Positions 44,887 to 53,997 of a DNA stretch of 64,000 bases are shown here, one piece after another (within the stretch, counting starts at the first letter, position 1; the number at the start of each line of letters is the position of its first letter). Under the pieces are notes generated by a model that was not told the DNA's origin, did not search any database, and was given only the letters and a program-made list of their open reading frames with translations. The stretch comes from Paenibacillus sp. SY21-1. GTDB taxonomy: Bacteria > Bacillota > Bacilli > Paenibacillales > Paenibacillaceae. The stretch is from positions 248,001-312,000 of the forward strand of contig NZ_STGF01000002.1 of the NCBI RefSeq assembly GCF_005222705.1, given 5' to 3'. The translations under genes and the position numbers were made by a program.

Positions 44887-47445
44887 TCACATCTTCATCA
44901 GCTCTCTAAGCCGCGCTGTTTCCATATAGTTCAAGCTCCACTGGGCTAAACCGTTCGTATGCACGCCGGGAAACTCCCGAATGGGACGTATGTATTCAGT
45001 CGCTTCCACCTCTATCAATACGGGGTTTCCTTCTCCGTCCATTTGTCCAGGCGGCACTGAGCTGTTGCCAGGGTTGTCTCCTAGCATGTCGATAGCTTGC
45101 TGCATCCGCTTCTTATCGGCATTTCGATAGCCCGCATAGGCGATCATGCGAATGCCGAAGCCTGGCCATTCCCACGACTGTTCATTGCTATCGTTGAATA
45201 TTCCATGGGATGCCGCTTTTCGCTCAGCCGGCGTCATGGCATAATAATCTCCAAACTGCGCCAACATATCCTTGAATTCCTCGTCCTCAACGAGATCGGC
45301 GAGCTCAAACCATATCTCAGGGCCGCCAAAGCAGATGACCATATGATACTGATAGGTGCCATCACCGTAATAATTCATCACCCCTGTCGCCGGCTCATAA
45401 AGGAAGTGGGAGCCAGACGTTAGCCGTAATGGAGCTTGTTTGATGCTGGCAATGCCCGTTAGAATTTTATCCCGGTAATGAATGTCATTGAATCGCTCCC
45501 ACTGCGTCATCCAATTGGATACGTAGGAAGACCAATCCGGACCGGTGCGCACAAGCTCGAGTCCATTCACTTTGCCGACCATATCGCTTCGATCGGCATG
45601 ATCGGCATCTTTTACGAATGCCATAATATCCCCAATCCGGTCGTCCCCTGTCAGGTAATAAAAAAATCGATGATGACCCGCCATAGAGATGCGCGGCTCC
45701 TTCCATTTGCAGCCCCAATGCCGGACATTATGGCGGCTTCCCAGCATGGCGTATTTACCCTGATGATAGGTGTCCACTTCGCTTGTGTGGCGCGTCATCG
45801 CCCTGGCAAAGCGATAGATGGCGTAGTCTCCCGTTCGCAGAAACGCAAGCCAATTGTAATAGGTGTTGCACAATTCCGTATTATGCCACGCATAACCGAC
45901 CACATCGTAGCGCCAGCAATGTCGGACCGGGTCATAGGAATGCATGACGTCCCCATAATCCCAGAATCCATACCATCTCCGTTGCTCTACTTCCTCCATG
46001 ACGAATTCAAGAACGCCTAGCAGCGCCTTCTCATGTGCCGCTTCCTTGAAGCACTCATCCTTAGGCATGCACCAGTACGTTCCAAAAACCTGCGTCTCTT
46101 CGTATACATGCACATCGGCTATTAACAGCGAATCCGTCTGCACATCATCGGCGAAATCAAGAACAGCCTTCTTTCCGGGCATGTGATCAAATAATTTAAT
46201 GACGAGCTCATTCGTATTCGCAATTCCCTTGGGATCATTGTTAATATCCCCATAGGACAAGGGATGCTGAACGGTATCATAAGCTCTGAAATCAAACGCC
46301 TCTGCATATTTGCTCCATAGCCATACGGTCAAGCGCGGCTTATCGGCCGTTGCATCTGAAACTTCAAGAGCCATCGGGCTCTTTTGCCAGAAGTCCTTTA
46401 CGGCTACAGACAGGATTAAGCTTTCGCTGCCGAAGAAAGCGGCACCCTTAGACCTATTCCCTTGCGCAGCCGGTATACATGCACAGCCTTGTCTCGTGCT
46501 CTTCACGATGTTGTATTGATCAGACGAGTTTTGCTGCAGCCTGAAGGTAGACCAGGACGCATTGTCTTTTGCATGCTGCAGCAGTGTCTCATCTTCCAGC
46601 GGATCGATCGTAACCAACCGGCCTTCTATTTGCTGCTCGTAAGAGGGATGTATCTTGCGATGCATGAATAGTGACTGGGCCGCTTCGTAGAACATGCCGG
46701 AGTCGCCGGTAAATCCGATATGACGATTCCACAGTTCCCCGGAAGCATGCATATCGAACTCAACGGCAAGGCCCTTTAAAAAGTCCTTGTTCTCGTCTGC
46801 ATTATAAATAAACGTATGTGTCATACGGATTTCATCGGAATTTGCGTAAACATATAATCGAATAACAAACGGAAACATGCCGCCGCCGCGACTTACGTAG
46901 TTATGATACCCTTCCAGCTTAATTACGGCTCGCAGCGGTCCTGTTTCTTCAAGCGTTATTTTCTCGGTACATCCAATCAGCTTGTGAATGGAAATGGACT
47001 CCGTTTCCTCCTGCTCTTCCCGATTTTCGATATAAGCCAACAATTGCGCAGAAAGCGGCTTTTGAGCAACCCTTTTCCGCTGGAGGGAAGTGATCAAGCG
47101 GTCCCCTTTTTGAATCCGGCACGATAAAAGATCGCTTTCAATGGAAACGGAACCGTCTCTGTCCTGTGAAGCCACAATGCCTGACGGCGGCTCCTCTTGT
47201 TTTCCCTTGGACAGTCGATAGCTCCTATCCGCATCGAGCACTCCGCTATGCAACAACCACTTCACGGAACCATCCGGCCAGTAAGCATTTACTTTCGTTT
47301 GCACGGGATAATTCCGTCCGCTGTCATCCTGCATGCTTATCGGATCTGCGGGCCATAGCGTCCCCCTCGCCCATGGCGTGCCAAAGCTAACAGGCGTGCT
47401 CGCTGCTTTCCTGGGAGCCAGCCAGTGTAAGGATAATGCCGCCAT
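44887..47445 (-). CDS. PL26-like exo-rhamnogalacturonan lyase
   Basis: The protein has 852 residues and no signal peptide. The architecture matches PcRGLX-type exo-rhamnogalacturonan lyases: an N-terminal sandwich (about 1-90, SFGTPWARGTLWP), a central beta domain (TFIYNADENKDFLKGLAVEFD) and a C-terminal (alpha/alpha) domain with WYGFWDYGDVMHSYDPVRHCWRYDVVGYAWHNTE and HWGCKWKEPRISMAGHHRFFYYLTGDDR. PL26 enzymes release unsaturated galacturonosyl-rhamnose disaccharide from RG-I ends by beta-elimination (family knowledge). The start ATG overlaps the GH105 stop codon (TAATG), so the two cytosolic enzymes are translationally coupled and act in sequence on imported RG-I oligosaccharides. Confidence 0.85.
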   Translation of the reverse strand: MAALSLHWLAPRKAASTPVSFGTPWARGTLWPADPISMQDDSGRNYPVQTKVNAYWPDGSVKWLLHSGVLDADRSYRLSKGKQEEPPSGIVASQDRDGSVSIESDLLSCRIQKGDRLITSLQRKRVAQKPLSAQLLAYIENREEQEETESISIHKLIGCTEKITLEETGPLRAVIKLEGYHNYVSRGGGMFPFVIRLYVYANSDEIRMTHTFIYNADENKDFLKGLAVEFDMHASGELWNRHIGFTGDSGMFYEAAQSLFMHRKIHPSYEQQIEGRLVTIDPLEDETLLQHAKDNASWSTFRLQQNSSDQYNIVKSTRQGCACIPAAQGNRSKGAAFFGSESLILSVAVKDFWQKSPMALEVSDATADKPRLTVWLWSKYAEAFDFRAYDTVQHPLSYGDINNDPKGIANTNELVIKLFDHMPGKKAVLDFADDVQTDSLLIADVHVYEETQVFGTYWCMPKDECFKEAAHEKALLGVLEFVMEEVEQRRWYGFWDYGDVMHSYDPVRHCWRYDVVGYAWHNTELCNTYYNWLAFLRTGDYAIYRFARAMTRHTSEVDTYHQGKYAMLGSRHNVRHWGCKWKEPRISMAGHHRFFYYLTGDDRIGDIMAFVKDADHADRSDMVGKVNGLELVRTGPDWSSYVSNWMTQWERFNDIHYRDKILTGIASIKQAPLRLTSGSHFLYEPATGVMNYYGDGTYQYHMVICFGGPEIWFELADLVEDEEFKDMLAQFGDYYAMTPAERKAASHGIFNDSNEQSWEWPGFGIRMIAYAGYRNADKKRMQQAIDMLGDNPGNSSVPPGQMDGEGNPVLIEVEATEYIRPIREFPGVHTNGLAQWSLNYMETARLRELMKM

Positions 47446-48518
47446 TAGGCCTCACCCGCTTTCTGCCCGATGGCTTCGGTTAACAGCATAAGCATAATCC
47501 CGTTCGTGTACTGCCTGATTTGATAAGGCACCTTTAAATACCCATCCCGCTCCTGGCAATCCGTTCCCCCCGAGGCATGCAAAACGGAACCTTCCTCATC
47601 CAGATGATGAGTCAGAAGCTCATGAATGATGGCTTCTCCCCATAGCTTAAACGGCTCTCCCAAAAAGCCTAGCCTGTATCCTTTTAACGCTGCATAAGCA
47701 AACAATGCCGAAGCGCTCGTCTCAAGGTAAGCCTCTTCGTCCAATAAAAGCGTCCTTAGCAGGCCATTTTCCAGTTGAAGCCCATATGTCCGCTCCATCT
47801 GCCGCTTAAATATAAGCTCAAACCGTTCAGTATCATAAGGCTGATCTTGAAGAATATCAAGCAATTCAATGAGGCTGACAGCAGCCCAACCATTCCCGCG
47901 GCCCCAATGCTCTCCGAGAGTCACTTTCTGCAGGCAGTGATAGCCATGATAAAACAGATCGCATGATTCATCGAATTGGGATTCTATATGAATATCGAAC
48001 TGCTTTAGAGCCTCATGAATTAAGAAGTGATTATCATCAAAGACGCCAAATCGGAGCATGAATACGCCAGCCATAAATAAAGTGTCGATCCAAAGCTGAT
48101 GTTTATAATCTTCAATCCCACCTGCGCCCGGACCCCATACGTGCGCAAATCCGCCGTTACTCGTACGCAGAGCATCGTGGAGACACCAGTCGGATACTTG
48201 CCGGCATTTCTCCAAATAGCTGGAAGTTCCCTCAGCGCGATAAACGTGGTGCAAGACGTTGGCAGGAATGACCCAATTAACAGAGCCGAACCTCACTTTT
48301 TCCTCATTATCCTTTGCCCATTGGGTGAGGAAGCGGCCGAAACGCTCTTGCTGCGTGCCTTCATGCGCCTTGATTACCCCATACATGCCAACCCCCGGAG
48401 TCCACTCCCAATAATGAAGATCATCGCCTAAATCCTCCGGGGGACGGCTCAATTTATTCCATACTTTATCCATAGCGTTCATTAATTCATTCCACTCTGC
48501 TTTTCTTTCCATGTTCAT
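47445..48518 (-). CDS. GH105 unsaturated rhamnogalacturonyl hydrolase (YteR-like)
   Basis: The 357-residue protein starts at the ATG at 48518, 6 nt after GGAG. The TTG at 48530 overlaps the RBS. No signal peptide is present. It shows the GH105/GH88 pattern: WTPGVGMYGVIKAHEGT, KHQLWIDTLFMAGVFMLRFG with the catalytic Asp in WIDTLFM, HWGRGNGWAAVSLIELL and LETSASALFAYAALKGYRLG. It hydrolyses the unsaturated uronyl end produced by RG lyase, giving rhamnose and a keto-uronate. It lies between the importer and the PL26 gene, consistent with the last cytosolic step. Confidence 0.92.
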   Translation of the reverse strand: MNMERKAEWNELMNAMDKVWNKLSRPPEDLGDDLHYWEWTPGVGMYGVIKAHEGTQQERFGRFLTQWAKDNEEKVRFGSVNWVIPANVLHHVYRAEGTSSYLEKCRQVSDWCLHDALRTSNGGFAHVWGPGAGGIEDYKHQLWIDTLFMAGVFMLRFGVFDDNHFLIHEALKQFDIHIESQFDESCDLFYHGYHCLQKVTLGEHWGRGNGWAAVSLIELLDILQDQPYDTERFELIFKRQMERTYGLQLENGLLRTLLLDEEAYLETSASALFAYAALKGYRLGFLGEPFKLWGEAIIHELLTHHLDEEGSVLHASGGTDCQERDGYLKVPYQIRQYTNGIMLMLLTEAIGQKAGEA

Positions 48519-48579
48519 CGGACTCTCCAATCCATGCTATAGTTCCAGACTGTTGCGATCGCAAATGTGCAGGCTAGAT

Positions 48580-48606
48580 GAAGCGAAGAGGCATCGGTGG
48601 ATGCCT
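48580..48606 (-). terminator. U-less stem-loop between binding-protein and GH105 genes
   Basis: GAAGAGGCATC / GATGCCTCTTC with a 4-nt loop lies 22 bp past the binding-protein stop codon. It lacks a U-tract. It may shield the abundant binding-protein mRNA and reduce GH105/PL26 expression by partial read-through. Confidence 0.5.
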
Positions 48607-48627
48607 CTTCCTTATACCTGATTTTTA

Positions 48628-50304
48628 TTAGCCAGTAGCTTGCTTGTACCACTCGTTGACTTCCTCTGTCATTTTATCGCCGCCAGATGACTTCCATTTC
48701 TCCACAAAGCTGTCGAAGTCCGAAATCGGAGCCTGACCATAGATGATTTTCGTATAGGTTTCGAGCTCAAGCTTATCCAGGAAGGCTTTTTTATCCTTCA
48801 TAGTAGCCGTTGGCGCGCCTTGGAACATGTTAAACATGCCTAGATCCTTATCGTTAAGTAACAGCTCAGCCGCTTTTTTGTTGCCGTCGGGCTTTCTGGA
48901 CAAGGCCTCCATAAAGCTGTTTGTCGGTTCCTTGCCTGCGTTCAAGTCTGTGTAAAGCTGCATCCGAAGATTCGGTATAACGGCAAAATTCAAGGTCATC
49001 GACAGCTTGTCCGCATTCGCAAAGGCGCCTTCTTTGGCTACGCCTTCATTCAAATCATAGTAGTGGCCTGCTGGCGTGGGCACATCAAACGGCGCTTCAC
49101 GGAGCGGATAATGCTCATAAAGCCAATTTTGATACAAGAAAAAGGCATCTGCGTGCTTAGATTCCTTGCTAATGAGAATCGCCGAGCTCGACATCGGGTT
49201 CAGCTTGAACGCGCGCTTGCCGTCTTCCCCCGCAGGAATCGCGATCGGCTGGAAATTCGCGTCAGGGTCTGTTTTGGACACATCGCCTAATGGCCATTCC
49301 GCAAGCCAGTGTGCGCCAAAGATCATACCCGCTTTGCCTTGAACGACGGGCTCCGTCGCTTTATTTATATCGTATACGGCTGCTTCCTTAGGCAAATAGC
49401 CCTTTTCGTACCAGCGTGCCAGCATTTCTAAGGTTGTTTTTGCTCCTGGTTGAATCGATCCATATGCTAAGGTGCCGTCCGCGCTCTCGTTCCACTGTGC
49501 AGGAATCGTTCCGTTGGCGCCAAACAATACGTTTGTATCGGACATGTAGGAGGAGAAACCATCCTTTAACCCTATTGCAAGACCAATCGTGTCTTTCTCG
49601 CCGTTGCCATCCGGGTCCTGGTTCACAAAAGCGTCCATTACGGTTTCCATCTCGGCTAGCGTTGTCGGCGCTTTCAAGCCCAGCTTATCCAGCCAATCTT
49701 GACGGACCCAGAGAACGCTGTCCGACTGATAGGCATCTTGAAGAATGGGAATGGCGTACCTTTCACCGTCACGGGAATAAGGCAGCCATACATTCGGAGC
49801 TTGATCCATCGCTTGCTTCCATTCCTCGTTGGCGTATTTGTCGAACAAGGAGCCAATTTCAATAAATTTGCCCGAGTCGATAAGATCATTTACGATATCG
49901 CCATTTGCCATCACAATGTCAGGCATTTTTTCTCCGCTTGCAAGCATCAAGCTCAGCTTGGAATTAAATGTATCCTGCTGTGTAGTCGTCCAAGGATACG
50001 ACATTTCGATATTAAACGTTTTGGACAACCATTTGGTAAAGTGGTTCTCATTTTCGTTTTCCCCAGAGGCGTATTTTACATCTGCAGGAGTAATTTTAAG
50101 CTGTGAAATGTTAACCGGTTCCGTATACTTTCCATCCTCTACGGGAACAGACCACAAGCTCTCGGAAGCGCCGCTGTTGTTCGATGCTCCCGGACTTGGA
50201 CTGGACGTTGAGTTGCCGTCAGTGTTGCTGCAGCCCACTGCAAGTGCAGCCGCAAGCGTGGATACCAGAGCCATACTTGCCCATTTCCTTTTTTTAGTTT
50301 CCAT
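48628..50304 (-). CDS. ABC importer lipoprotein solute-binding protein (LplA/YtcQ type)
   Basis: The protein has 558 residues and a lipobox LAVGCSN. The long LplA/YtcQ-type fold carries an EF-hand-like Ca loop (DPDGNGEKDTIGL) and a typical WVRQDWLDKLGLKAPTTLAEM. The RBS GGGAGG is 12 nt ahead of the ATG. It has its own promoter in the 115-bp gap after the second permease, so it can be made in excess over the channel. It is inferred to bind rhamnogalacturonan-derived oligosaccharides. Confidence 0.9.
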   Translation of the reverse strand: METKKRKWASMALVSTLAAALAVGCSNTDGNSTSSPSPGASNNSGASESLWSVPVEDGKYTEPVNISQLKITPADVKYASGENENENHFTKWLSKTFNIEMSYPWTTTQQDTFNSKLSLMLASGEKMPDIVMANGDIVNDLIDSGKFIEIGSLFDKYANEEWKQAMDQAPNVWLPYSRDGERYAIPILQDAYQSDSVLWVRQDWLDKLGLKAPTTLAEMETVMDAFVNQDPDGNGEKDTIGLAIGLKDGFSSYMSDTNVLFGANGTIPAQWNESADGTLAYGSIQPGAKTTLEMLARWYEKGYLPKEAAVYDINKATEPVVQGKAGMIFGAHWLAEWPLGDVSKTDPDANFQPIAIPAGEDGKRAFKLNPMSSSAILISKESKHADAFFLYQNWLYEHYPLREAPFDVPTPAGHYYDLNEGVAKEGAFANADKLSMTLNFAVIPNLRMQLYTDLNAGKEPTNSFMEALSRKPDGNKKAAELLLNDKDLGMFNMFQGAPTATMKDKKAFLDKLELETYTKIIYGQAPISDFDSFVEKWKSSGGDKMTEEVNEWYKQATG

Positions 50305-50332
50305 ACTGTTGTTGAACCTCCCATTTTTTTAT

Positions 50333-50406
50333 CTTTAACGCTTACAGCTCGATTATAGGTGGTACATAGGAAGTGCCGATATGCAAAATACTTTGGATCA
50401 TAGCAC
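50333..50406 (-). promoter_or_regulatory. Promoter of the pectin-locus binding-protein gene
   Basis: On the minus strand the 28-bp element (50379-50406, outer GTGCTAT and inner TCCAAAGTATTTTGCATAT) is followed by 21 nt, TATAAT (50352-50357), 5 nt and TGTAAGCGTTAAAG (50333-50346), a cre-like half-site. The geometry is identical to that at the GH53-like gene. Confidence 0.75.
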
Positions 50407-50419
50407 TCTATCAAGATCA

Positions 50420-51301
50420 TTACTCTTTAACAGAACCAATGACAATGCCTTTGACAAAATACTTCTGGAGGAACGGATAAACAATCATGACCGGGATCAT
50501 GGAAATAAATATTTGCGCGGATCGGAATGCGCGATCGGATAAAAACTTTAATTGCTCCGGATCAATATTAGGATCATCGCTCGTCCTTTGAATGAACATC
50601 GTTTGCATAAGGGAGGCAAGCGGGTATTGATCCGGCGATGACATGAAGAGCAAGCCGTAAAACCATTCGTTCCAATAATATACCATTGTGAACAAACTAA
50701 TGGTTGCTATGGCCGGCATTGAAATCGGAAGGTAGATTGATACCAGTGTCCGGAAATGGCCCGCTCCATCAATTAGCGCCGCTTCTTCCAATGCTGCCGG
50801 AACCGATGTGCGGAAGAAGTTAAGCAATAGGATCATACTGTAAACATTGACCGCTTGAGGCAGGATAAGTCCCCACATCGAGTTAAGAAGCCCCACCTTT
50901 TGTACGACAATATACGTTGGAATGAGTCCTCCGCCAAACAACATGGTGAAAACAAACAACCACATCCAAACCGTTCTGCCTCTGAAGCGTCTTGAATCCT
51001 TCGAGAGCGAGTAAGCAGCCAATAACATAATGCCCATACTAATAAAGACGCCAAGCGCAACACGTTCAAATGACGTACCTATTGCCCTTAGAAACAAGGT
51101 ATTGCCAAAAACCTTTTCATAATTGGCGATATTGAAATCGACGGGGAAAAATGTCACCTTCCCGCTGCTGATTGCCCAGCTTGAGCTGAACGACATCGCC
51201 AGTACATGAATGATCGGAAGCACGCACAATAAAGCAAGCCCAATCAGGAATACATTATTGCACAAACGAAAAATACGATAGGTTAAGCTTTGATGATGCA
51301 T
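50420..51301 (-). CDS. ABC importer permease, LplC/YtcP type
   Basis: The protein has 293 residues and about six membrane spans. The EAA loop is ALEEAALIDGAGHFRTLVSIYLPI, and the C-terminus is KYFVKGIVIGSVKE, typical of LplC/YtcP proteins. It follows the first permease by 12 bp. It pairs with that protein to form the channel for RG-I oligosaccharides (inferred from context). Confidence 0.92.
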   Translation of the reverse strand: MHHQSLTYRIFRLCNNVFLIGLALLCVLPIIHVLAMSFSSSWAISSGKVTFFPVDFNIANYEKVFGNTLFLRAIGTSFERVALGVFISMGIMLLAAYSLSKDSRRFRGRTVWMWLFVFTMLFGGGLIPTYIVVQKVGLLNSMWGLILPQAVNVYSMILLLNFFRTSVPAALEEAALIDGAGHFRTLVSIYLPISMPAIATISLFTMVYYWNEWFYGLLFMSSPDQYPLASLMQTMFIQRTSDDPNIDPEQLKFLSDRAFRSAQIFISMIPVMIVYPFLQKYFVKGIVIGSVKE

Positions 51302-51313
51302 AAGTCTGCCTCC

Positions 51314-52207
51314 TTAAAAAATTCGATAGTTCGCAAATTTATAGGCCAAACGATACGATGTCACGATTAACACGAGACTTACCAAAGACTTGAATAAGCC
51401 AACCGCGGTTCCGAAGCTGTAGTTCCTCTCCGTCAGGCCGACACGATAAACGTAAGTATCAATAATATCGCCAGTCTCGTAGACCAAAGGATTGTACAAA
51501 TTAAAAATCTGGTCAAATCCGGCATTCAGAATGCTGCCTAGAGACAACGTGGCAACGACTACCGTAATCGGCAGAACGGAAGGGATCGTGATATAAAGCA
51601 TTTGCTTCCAACGATTCGCGCCGTCAATAACGGATGCTTCATACATTTCCGGATTTACCCCCGATAAGGCGGCAAGGAAAATAATTGCGGAGAACCCAAA
51701 GTCCTTCCAAACATCACTAACGACAATCGTGACTCTAAACCAATCATTGCTGCCCAGGAAAAATATAGGTTCAAACCCCATTGCTTTGACAAGCTGATTC
51801 ACGATACCGAATTCGGGGGAAAGAATATCGATCAGAATGCCGCCCAGCATGACCCACGACAAAAAGTGCGGCAGGTAGACAAGCGTTTGGACAGAGCGCT
51901 TAATGAATGCCTCTTTGACCTCATTGAGCAGCAAAGCGAAGGCGAAGGGGACAACCAGTCCCGTCACAATCTTGATAGCGGCGATAATGAGCGTATTCCA
52001 AATGACACGCCTTGAATCTTCAAACTCAAATAACATGCGGAAATGCTCCAAGCCTACCCAAGCGGAATCCAAAACGCCGATCCACGGCTTGTAATCCTGA
52101 AAGGCAATGACGATGCCGAACATGGGAATGTAGTTAAAAATAAGGATAACGATAAATGCCGGCAACAGCATCGCATGAAGCGGCCAATTGCGTTTTAATT
52201 CTTTCAT
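51314..52207 (-). CDS. ABC importer permease, LplB/YteP type
   Basis: The 297-residue protein starts at the ATG at 52207, with GAAGGGG ahead. The alternative ATG at 52225 has AAGGAG almost touching it. It shows LplB-type features: ILIFNYIPMFGIVIAFQDYKPW, YLPHFLSWVMLGGILID and the EAA loop YEASVIDGANRWKQMLYITIPS. It is the first gene of the importer, and its promoter carries the shared 28-bp element. No ATPase gene lies nearby. Confidence 0.92.
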   Translation of the reverse strand: MKELKRNWPLHAMLLPAFIVILIFNYIPMFGIVIAFQDYKPWIGVLDSAWVGLEHFRMLFEFEDSRRVIWNTLIIAAIKIVTGLVVPFAFALLLNEVKEAFIKRSVQTLVYLPHFLSWVMLGGILIDILSPEFGIVNQLVKAMGFEPIFFLGSNDWFRVTIVVSDVWKDFGFSAIIFLAALSGVNPEMYEASVIDGANRWKQMLYITIPSVLPITVVVATLSLGSILNAGFDQIFNLYNPLVYETGDIIDTYVYRVGLTERNYSFGTAVGLFKSLVSLVLIVTSYRLAYKFANYRIF

Positions 52208-52245
52208 GCATGATTCCCCTTCCATTTCTCCTTGATAATAGGTTC

Positions 52246-52300
52246 ATTATAGGGGGCTCCTCACGCACCGGAATATAATAAATCGTTTGGTTTATGCTCT
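52246..52300 (-). promoter_or_regulatory. Promoter of the pectin-locus importer with the 28-bp element
   Basis: On the minus strand the element (52273-52300, inner ACCAAACGATTTATTATAT) is followed by 21 nt and TATAAT (52246-52251). No cre-like site follows. No -35 is visible. Confidence 0.72.
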
Positions 52301-52309
52301 TCTCTAAAG

Positions 52310-52340
52310 AAAAAAGAGCCTTTGTTTAGGCTCTTTTTTT
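52310..52340 (-). terminator. Intrinsic terminator of the kinase/regulator operon
   Basis: AAAAAAGAGCC (52310-52320) and GGCTCTTTTTT (52329-52339) form a symmetrical stem with T-runs on both strands, 50 bp past the response regulator stop. It separates that operon from the importer operon. Confidence 0.88.
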
Positions 52341-52389
52341 GAGACTTCATTATGGAATAACGTATATGTCTGCATACTGGCCGTTTATT

Positions 52390-53997
52390 TCACTGCTCTC
52401 TGTATTTTTGCGGCGTGCAGGCATAATATTTCTTAAATACCCGAATAAAGTAGGACGTGTTCTGATACCCAACATCCTCCGCAATATTATTGATTTTGCG
52501 AGCTGAATGGCGCAGCAGCTCTGCAGCATGCTCCATTTTTCGGCGAAAAATATAATGGGTGACTCCTTCGCCCGTACATTCCTTATAGATAGAAGACAAA
52601 TAAGCCGGATGCAAAAAAACGTGATCTGCCAAGGTTTGCAAAGATATGTCATCCTTGAAATGAACGTCAACGTACCGATGAACCTTGTCAATGATAAGGC
52701 TGCGATCATCCGATTCTCGCGCTTCGAGCGCCTCCCTTACGATTCCGTACGTTCGGAATGCCCAACTGCTTAATGTAGAAAGGGAAGCCGCTTTTTCCGA
52801 CAGCTCCAAGCGATAGATAGAGTCTCCCAAAAGCTGCTCGGGCTGCCTCCCTGACTTGTGGATCATATAGAAAAAGGCGTTCGCCAGAGAATGGTAAGCC
52901 TCCAGCAGGTGCCCGGCCGTGACCTGGTCCCGCTGCTCCATATCTCTCATAATCGACTGAATTTTATGCTCGCATCGGTCCCAATGCCCCCCTTCGAGCA
53001 AATGCAGCAAGCTTGGCGTTGCATATAGCTGCTCAAGCGGCGCTATATAGTTGTCTGCTGCGTAATCGTTGCCAATATTATCGATCCACAAGCCTCCCGT
53101 TGCACGCACATTCAATCGCAATTGCCTCAGCGCAGCCTCGTACATCGTTGCGAGGTCGCCCGGATATACGCCGGCTCTTCCTATTACGAGCGAAATGCTC
53201 CCCTGCAAATAATCGCTGACCTTCTCCACCAGCATCTCGCCTGTATGCTCCAGACTGCTTGCCTTTACGTCCTCTTCCTTGTCGTTTGTGAAGGGTTTGA
53301 CAATATAGACACGATTCCCGAGTTCATCCTTGCTCGTTGCAAACACGAACTGTTCGCTCAGAAGCTCCGATACAATGTTGTCTATGGCGAAATCCGCAAG
53401 CTCCAGCGAGTCCCCGAACTTCTGAAACTCGCCGTCTTGACGTATGACAAGTAAGCGGCACTCTTCTCCCGATGACAGGGCAAGCCCAAGCTGCGCTGTT
53501 TTGTCTTGCAGGGACCCCTCCTCCGGAATTTGTCCTCTTAAAAGCCCCCGGATCAAATTCTGTCGGAGCAGCGGCTCGTGCTCACGCAATGACTTCATCG
53601 CATTATGAACGGAAGCAATCTCATGCCATTCGGATCGGATGGCAGATACAACCTGCTTCACCTCATTCAGAACATCGTCCGACCTTGCAGGCTTGAGCAG
53701 GTAATTGACAGCTTGATGCTTCATCGCTTGCTGTGCATATTCAAAGTCGGCATGACCCGACAGGACGATGCATTTTATCTTCTTTCCATTCAATCTCCGA
53801 ATAAGCTCCAGTCCGGACATGCCGGGCATTTTGACATCGGTTAACACGATGTCGATGTTTTTTTCATCCAGGATGCCAAGCGCTTCCAAGGCTGAATAAG
53901 CATAAAATACTTCTTCAATGCCCGCTTCTTCCCAATCAACTGCGGCAAGTAAATAATCGATCACGTAAGACTCGTCATCCACTAAAAGAATGTTCAT
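52390..53997 (-). CDS. Response regulator, CheY + AraC-type DNA-binding (YesN-like)
   Basis: The protein has 535 residues. The receiver domain is at 1-120, with the acidic pocket in LLVDDES and phospho-acceptor Asp54 (IVLTDVKMPGM). A variable middle follows, then AraC helix-turn-helix pairs at about 430-533 (LQTLADHVFLHPAYLSSIYKECTGEGV, then NIAEDVGYQNTSYFIRVFKKYYACTPQKYR). The ATG overlaps the stop of the kinase gene by 4 bp. It is the best candidate to bind the 28-bp element repeated at four promoters of this locus, including that of its own operon. Confidence 0.93.
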   Translation of the reverse strand: MNILLVDDESYVIDYLLAAVDWEEAGIEEVFYAYSALEALGILDEKNIDIVLTDVKMPGMSGLELIRRLNGKKIKCIVLSGHADFEYAQQAMKHQAVNYLLKPARSDDVLNEVKQVVSAIRSEWHEIASVHNAMKSLREHEPLLRQNLIRGLLRGQIPEEGSLQDKTAQLGLALSSGEECRLLVIRQDGEFQKFGDSLELADFAIDNIVSELLSEQFVFATSKDELGNRVYIVKPFTNDKEEDVKASSLEHTGEMLVEKVSDYLQGSISLVIGRAGVYPGDLATMYEAALRQLRLNVRATGGLWIDNIGNDYAADNYIAPLEQLYATPSLLHLLEGGHWDRCEHKIQSIMRDMEQRDQVTAGHLLEAYHSLANAFFYMIHKSGRQPEQLLGDSIYRLELSEKAASLSTLSSWAFRTYGIVREALEARESDDRSLIIDKVHRYVDVHFKDDISLQTLADHVFLHPAYLSSIYKECTGEGVTHYIFRRKMEHAAELLRHSARKINNIAEDVGYQNTSYFIRVFKKYYACTPQKYREQ

